Positions 7,174 through 10,107 of a stretch of DNA of 10,107 nt are shown here, one piece after another; the stretch's first letter is position 1; each line of letters starts with the position of its first letter. The position numbers and the translations under genes are program-made. Origin of the DNA: Betaproteobacteria bacterium (lineage in GTDB: Bacteria > Pseudomonadota > Gammaproteobacteria > Burkholderiales > SG8-39); the NCBI GenBank assembly GCA_005884335.1, contig VBCJ01000283.1:1-10107 (forward strand), in the 5' to 3' direction. The notes beneath the pieces were generated by a model, which saw nothing but the letters and a program-made list of their open reading frames with translations, was not told the origin of the DNA and searched no databases.

Positions 7174-7731
7174 GTGAAGGATCTCAGCGAGCACCGGCTT
7201 TCCGGCAGGCTGGTATACGATGGCAAGCTGCTCAAGGTGCGTAGCGACACGGTGCGGCTGCCGAACGGTGGAACCGCCGAGCGCGAATTCGTCGAACATC
7301 CGGGAGCGGTGGCGGTGATCGCGCTCACCGATGCGGGCGAGCTCGTGATGGAACGCCAGTACCGGTATCCCCTCGGGCGCGACATGATCGAAATCCCGGC
7401 GGGCAAGATCGATACGGGGGAAGATCCGCTCGCGACCGCCCGGCGCGAGCTCAAGGAGGAGACGGGCTACACCGCCGCGCGGTGGCGGCACGTGGCGACG
7501 ATCCACATCGCGATCGCGTATTCGAACGAGCGGATCGAAATCTACCTCGCGAAAGAGCTCAAGCACGAGGGCGCGAAACTCGACGACGAGGAATTCCTCG
7601 AGGTGTTCACGCTTCCGCTCGCGACGGCGCTCGCCTGGGTGCGCGAGGGGAAGATCACCGACTCCAAGACCGTCGCGGGGCTGTTCTGGGCCGAGAAAGT
7701 CCTGGGCGGAGAGTGGACCGCGGGTCTCTGA
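7174..7731 (+). CDS. Nudix hydrolase, ADP-ribose pyrophosphatase (NudF)-like
   Basis: This is a 185-residue Nudix hydrolase, probably cleaving a nucleoside diphosphate sugar such as ADP-ribose to AMP and ribose 5-phosphate in the cytoplasm. The Nudix box GX5EX7REUXEEXGU is complete at residues 77-99 (G77, E83, R91-E92, E95-E96, G98), supplying the metal-binding glutamates. The preceding YRYPLGRDMIEIPAGKID, with Pro75-Ala76 before the box, and the N-terminal beta-strand region (GRLVYDGKLLKVRSDTVRLPNG) fit the ADP-ribose pyrophosphatase branch. The C-terminal half has acidic residues after the box (DDEEFLEVF, 138-145), as in that branch. The GTG at 7174 is chosen as start: GGAG lies 10 nt upstream at 7160-7163, and it is 17 nt past nuoN. 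Co-transcription with nuo suggests a link to NAD(H) metabolism, but this is inference and the substrate cannot be fixed from sequence. Confidence 0.9.
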   Translation: MKDLSEHRLSGRLVYDGKLLKVRSDTVRLPNGGTAEREFVEHPGAVAVIALTDAGELVMERQYRYPLGRDMIEIPAGKIDTGEDPLATARRELKEETGYTAARWRHVATIHIAIAYSNERIEIYLAKELKHEGAKLDDEEFLEVFTLPLATALAWVREGKITDSKTVAGLFWAEKVLGGEWTAGL

Positions 7732-7782
7732 GAATTCAGAACCGATATCTGAATTCGATCCCGCTTTCGCGGGTGTAGTTTT
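7732..7782 (+). terminator. Possible terminator: two hairpins at the convergent gene junction
   Basis: A perfect 9-bp inverted repeat, GAATTCAGA (7732-7740) and TCTGAATTC (7748-7756) with a 7-nt loop, begins right after the Nudix stop codon. A second short hairpin, CCCGC (7760-7764) and GCGGG (7769-7773) with a TTTC loop, is followed by TGTAGTTTT ending at 7782. Together they could stop transcription from the nuo-Nudix operon. They overlap the 3' end of the opposing gene, and the T-tract is short, so this is tentative. Confidence 0.35.
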
Positions 7783-8551
7783 CCGGCTCGCCTCCGAATC
7801 GGGGTACGCCCTGTACGACGCCCGCGAACTGGACATCGGAATCCTTGATGTGCCAGTAATGCGTCCATACGCCGAACGTCCACCTGCTTTTCTCAAACAT
7901 CAAGGAGACGCGGTGACCGGCGCCTTTGTCTTGCCGGTTGGTTACGTCGATATATCCTTGACCGCTGTCGCTGAGTTTGGTCAGCTGCTTCCCCTGGAGG
8001 AACACGTCCGCTTCGACCGTCGGGACGAGAACCCAGCCATCGTCGATACCGACGCGCATAGTCAATCCTAGCGGCAGATAGAGGTAGTTCGAATAACGCC
8101 TGTACCCCGCGAATACCTGCCCACCACTCTGCGCGTAGCCCCGCAAATCGTTGTAGAGATAGCGGTAGCCGAGGCCGAGGTACGGCGAGAGCGACACGCG
8201 GCTGCCCGGGAAAAAATCCAGACCCGCGACCACACGGGTCTCGAAGATCGAATCAGGAACGTTGTTCTGTGTCCCCGAGCCCTGATAGGTCAGCAAGCCG
8301 TAGGACGCCCGGCCATCGACCCTGAAATACACGCGATTCCAGCGCGCTGGGAACGTGTAGGCGCCGACGAGGCCCGCCCGGTTGCCGATGAGCTTTGCGA
8401 AGTCCGGTTCTTCGTAGTGATAGTGTGCGATCTGATCGCCAACCTCGAACCCACGCCGGGTAGCGAGGGGATTCGGCGCCGTCGCTGGCTGGGCGAGCGC
8501 CGCGGAGGAGATCGCAAGGAGAAGCGCCACGCCTGCGAGGATCGTTTTCAA
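7736..8551 (-). CDS. Predicted outer-membrane beta-barrel protein, function unknown
   Basis: The 271-residue product starts with a clear Sec signal peptide: MKTILAGVALLLAISSAALA with likely cleavage after Ala20 (ALA-Q). The mature part has alternating aromatic and polar strands (RVYFRVDGRASYGLLTYQG, ALSPYLGLGYRYLYND-like, YSNYLYLPLGLTMRV, WVLVPTVEADVFL, HRVSLMFEKSRWTFGVW). It ends in Phe (IEFRYRF), the usual outer-membrane assembly signal of a beta-barrel. It is probably an 8- to 10-stranded barrel of the porin-like or autotransporter-barrel type; I cannot name a ligand. The start is TTG at 8551-8549, supported by AAAGGAGT 7 nt upstream and the well-formed signal peptide. It lies 36 nt downstream of the HTH-TPR gene on the same strand, so it may share its transcript. 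Confidence 0.82.
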   Translation of the reverse strand: MKTILAGVALLLAISSAALAQPATAPNPLATRRGFEVGDQIAHYHYEEPDFAKLIGNRAGLVGAYTFPARWNRVYFRVDGRASYGLLTYQGSGTQNNVPDSIFETRVVAGLDFFPGSRVSLSPYLGLGYRYLYNDLRGYAQSGGQVFAGYRRYSNYLYLPLGLTMRVGIDDGWVLVPTVEADVFLQGKQLTKLSDSGQGYIDVTNRQDKGAGHRVSLMFEKSRWTFGVWTHYWHIKDSDVQFAGVVQGVPRFGGEPENYTRESGIEFRYRF

Positions 8552-8557
8552 ACAAAT

Positions 8558-8565
8558 ACTCCTTT
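8558..8565 (-). promoter_or_regulatory. Strong ribosome binding site deciding a TTG start
   Basis: On the minus strand AAAGGAGT, a near-perfect Shine-Dalgarno, has its AGGAG core 7 nt before the TTG of the outer-membrane protein gene. No other start in this frame would keep the signal peptide intact. Confidence 0.7.
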
Positions 8566-8587
8566 GCGATGTGGGGTCTAGGCATGT

Positions 8588-9406
8588 TCATCTTCGCGGC
8601 TTGACCAGCCTTCGATACTGCGCCATGTGGCGGATGGCGTGCCTGGGCTGGCCGAGCGCTTTGCACAGGAGCGCGAGATTGTAGTGACAATCCGCGAGGC
8701 GCGGATCGCGGTGCAGGGCCCTCTCGTACGCTTCCATCGCCTCGTTCCTGCGGTCCAAGTCTTCCAGCAGAACGCCGAGATTGTAGAGCAGCAGGGGATC
8801 GCTGCCGCAGGCCGCGATCGCCTCGCGATAGACGCGTTCCGCATCGGCGAGGCGGCCGGCTTCGTGCATGAGCCTTCCCAGGTTGATGCGCGCGCCCAGG
8901 TGCGTCGCGTCCGCTTCGAGTGCGCGCCCATAGGCTTCCCGCGCGGCCCCGGAATCGCGGCCCTCGAGCTTGCATCCGCGCTCGAACCAGTCTTCCGCGC
9001 TCATCGCGGTGCCGGCCTCGTTCCTCTCGACCACGCTCAAGGAGCCGTCGGCCGGATCGCCGTCGAAGGCGAGCAGATACTGTCCGGATTCCGCCTGCCA
9101 GCGGCCCGCGCCTTCGGAAACGACCACGCGGTCGCCGACAGCGCCGATCGAGAGGCCCGAGAGCGGCATGGCGTCGGGGAGATGGCGGCGGAGCTGTTTC
9201 AGGGATTTCGTGATTCGCCTGGGCGGCACCTTCGCCGCGGCAAGCGCCTGCGCGGTCCGCAGCACGATCAGGTCCTGGAACGAGAACAGGTACGACTTGC
9301 GCGGGCCGCGCTCGGGCGATACGAAACCGGCGTTGACCAGGCTCCGGATCGTGCTGCGGGGCAGACGAAGCAGCCGCTCGACGTCGCGCACACCGTACGG
9401 GTGCAT
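8588..9406 (-). CDS. MerR-like helix-turn-helix protein fused to TPR repeats
   Basis: This 272-residue protein has an N-terminal MerR-type winged-helix DNA-binding region: YGVRDVERLLRLPRSTIRSLVNAGFVSPERG (residues 4-34) is the helix-turn-helix and first wing, and SYLFSFQDLIVLRTAQAL (38-55) the second helical part. A short beta-rich linker (about 85-130, with GDRVVVSEGAGRWQAESGQYLLAFDG) follows. Residues about 137-270 hold four TPR-type repeats, best seen in ARINLGRLMHEAGRLADAERVYREAI (172-197), LLYNLGVLLEDLDRRNEAMEAYERAL (206-231) and CHYNLALLCKALGQPRHAI (240-258). It probably binds DNA and a protein partner. The ATG at 9406 lies 23 nt after the Ku stop, pointing to co-transcription with Ku, and a role in controlling the end-joining genes is a reasonable inference only. 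An open frame extends further upstream but only over Ku coding sequence. Confidence 0.83.
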   Translation of the reverse strand: MHPYGVRDVERLLRLPRSTIRSLVNAGFVSPERGPRKSYLFSFQDLIVLRTAQALAAAKVPPRRITKSLKQLRRHLPDAMPLSGLSIGAVGDRVVVSEGAGRWQAESGQYLLAFDGDPADGSLSVVERNEAGTAMSAEDWFERGCKLEGRDSGAAREAYGRALEADATHLGARINLGRLMHEAGRLADAERVYREAIAACGSDPLLLYNLGVLLEDLDRRNEAMEAYERALHRDPRLADCHYNLALLCKALGQPRHAIRHMAQYRRLVKPRR

Positions 9407-9429
9407 TGCGGGCGGATCGGCGGCGCTTA

Positions 9430-10107
9430 CTATTTCTTCGCGGCTCTCCGGGCGGCGGGCTCGGGCTGCTGGGCACGCTTGGGCGCTTTGTGCGCCTCCG
9501 CGTCGGGCGCCTTCGCGGGTGCCGGGGTCTTTTTCTTGTCGAGACTCGCACGCAGCGCCTCCATGAGGTCGATGACCTCCGCGCCGCCCTGGGGCTCCTC
9601 GGCCATCGTGATCTCCTGGCCTTCCACCTTCTTCTGCACCGCGGTTTCGATCCGCGCGCGCACTTCGTCGGTGTAAGCGGCGGGATCGAACTTGTCCGAG
9701 GCCTGCTGCTCGATCAATTGCTGCGCGAGCTTGAGCTCCGCGTCCTTCACTTCCGTTTTCGGGATCTCGATCTCCTTGATCGAGCGCACCTCGCCGGCGT
9801 AGAGCAGCTGCTGCATGACGAGGCCGTCCTCGACCGGCCGGATCATCACGATGTACTGCTTGCCGCGCGCGGCCCAACGGCCGAGCGCGCAGCGCTTCGA
9901 TTCGCGCAGGGCCCGCGCGAGCAACGCGTAGGGCTTCGCGCCGCCCTTGTCCGGAGCGAGGTAGTAGGCCTTGTCGAAGTACACCGGGTCGATCGATTCG
10001 ACCGGCACGAATTCCGCGATGTCCGCCGTGTGCGTGCCCGCTTCCTCGAGCGCCTTCAGCTCCTCGGGCGAGAACATCACGTACTGGTCTTTTTCGAACT
10101 CGTAGCC
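9430..10107 (-). CDS. ku: Non-homologous end-joining protein Ku, N-terminus beyond window edge
   Basis: Bacterial Ku is a homodimeric ring that binds double-strand DNA ends and recruits the ligase LigD. The frame is open from the window edge and gives 225 residues, starting GYEFEKDQYVMFSPEEL, a standard Ku motif that follows about 60-70 further N-terminal residues in full proteins. Matching features include EFVPVESIDPVYFDKAYYLAPD, KPYALLARALRES, CALGRWAARGKQYIVMIRP, the EVKDAELKLAQQLI segment and the end of the core, EVIDLMEALRASLDKKK. The last 30 or so residues are rich in Ala, Lys, Pro and Arg and end AARRAAKK; such basic tails are known in bacterial Ku to add DNA binding. Two stop codons in a row, TAG then TAA, end the gene. 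LigD is not in the window and may lie upstream. Confidence 0.95.
   Translation of the reverse strand, partial: GYEFEKDQYVMFSPEELKALEEAGTHTADIAEFVPVESIDPVYFDKAYYLAPDKGGAKPYALLARALRESKRCALGRWAARGKQYIVMIRPVEDGLVMQQLLYAGEVRSIKEIEIPKTEVKDAELKLAQQLIEQQASDKFDPAAYTDEVRARIETAVQKKVEGQEITMAEEPQGGAEVIDLMEALRASLDKKKTPAPAKAPDAEAHKAPKRAQQPEPAARRAAKK

Noticed and set aside
8253..9551. 432-codon minus-strand open frame across the HTH-TPR gene, in a different phase
   Set aside because: It is an Arg/Pro/Ser-rich shadow. The overlapping frame has clear HTH and TPR motifs.
8627..9676. 349-codon plus-strand open frame opposite the HTH-TPR and Ku genes
   Set aside because: It is antisense to two recognised genes and has no domain or ribosome binding site.
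1..10107. CRISPR arrays, insertion sequences, tRNA or rRNA genes, phage or defence modules
   Set aside because: I saw no regularly spaced repeats, transposase motifs, terminal repeats or RNA gene signatures. Gene density leaves no unexplained gap over about 40 nt.

Overview
The window is a GC-rich proteobacterial segment, most likely from a betaproteobacterium. The nuoH-I-J-K-L-M-N order, the NuoI and NuoK sequences (for example NuoK ending VDDLDSLKG) and a Nudix gene straight after nuoN all fit that group. This placement rests on recalled family sequences, not on a search.

Positions 1-7156 (+ strand) hold the membrane-arm end of the complex I (NADH:quinone oxidoreductase) operon. It contains nuoH (5' end cut off by the window), nuoI (two 4Fe-4S clusters), nuoJ, nuoK and the three antiporter-like proton-pumping subunits nuoL, nuoM and nuoN. 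The genes are packed with gaps of 1 to about 30 nt and are almost certainly co-transcribed. A Nudix hydrolase of the ADP-ribose pyrophosphatase type (7174-7731) follows 17 nt after nuoN and probably ends the operon.

Positions 7736-10107 (- strand) hold three genes facing the nuo operon. In transcription order they are a Ku-type DNA end-joining protein (start beyond the window edge), a gene joining a MerR-like helix-turn-helix to TPR repeats, and a predicted outer-membrane beta-barrel protein with a signal peptide and a strong ribosome binding site. The Nudix and beta-barrel genes converge with only 4 nt between them. Two small inverted repeats there could act as a terminator.

The most notable signal is damage in the complex I operon. 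nuoJ reads as one open frame but lacks about 16 residues that normally form its third transmembrane helix, the most conserved part of the NuoJ/ND6 family. nuoL is split: it loses frame near 3712 and its C-terminal part continues in another frame, with about 35-50 expected residues absent at the join. nuoH (the visible part), nuoI, nuoK, nuoM and nuoN look intact. Either this copy of complex I is decaying or altered, or the contig has two small deletion-type assembly errors; the sequence alone cannot decide. I found no mobile element, CRISPR array, tRNA, rRNA or clearly new multi-gene system, and no gene-free stretch longer than 300 bases.
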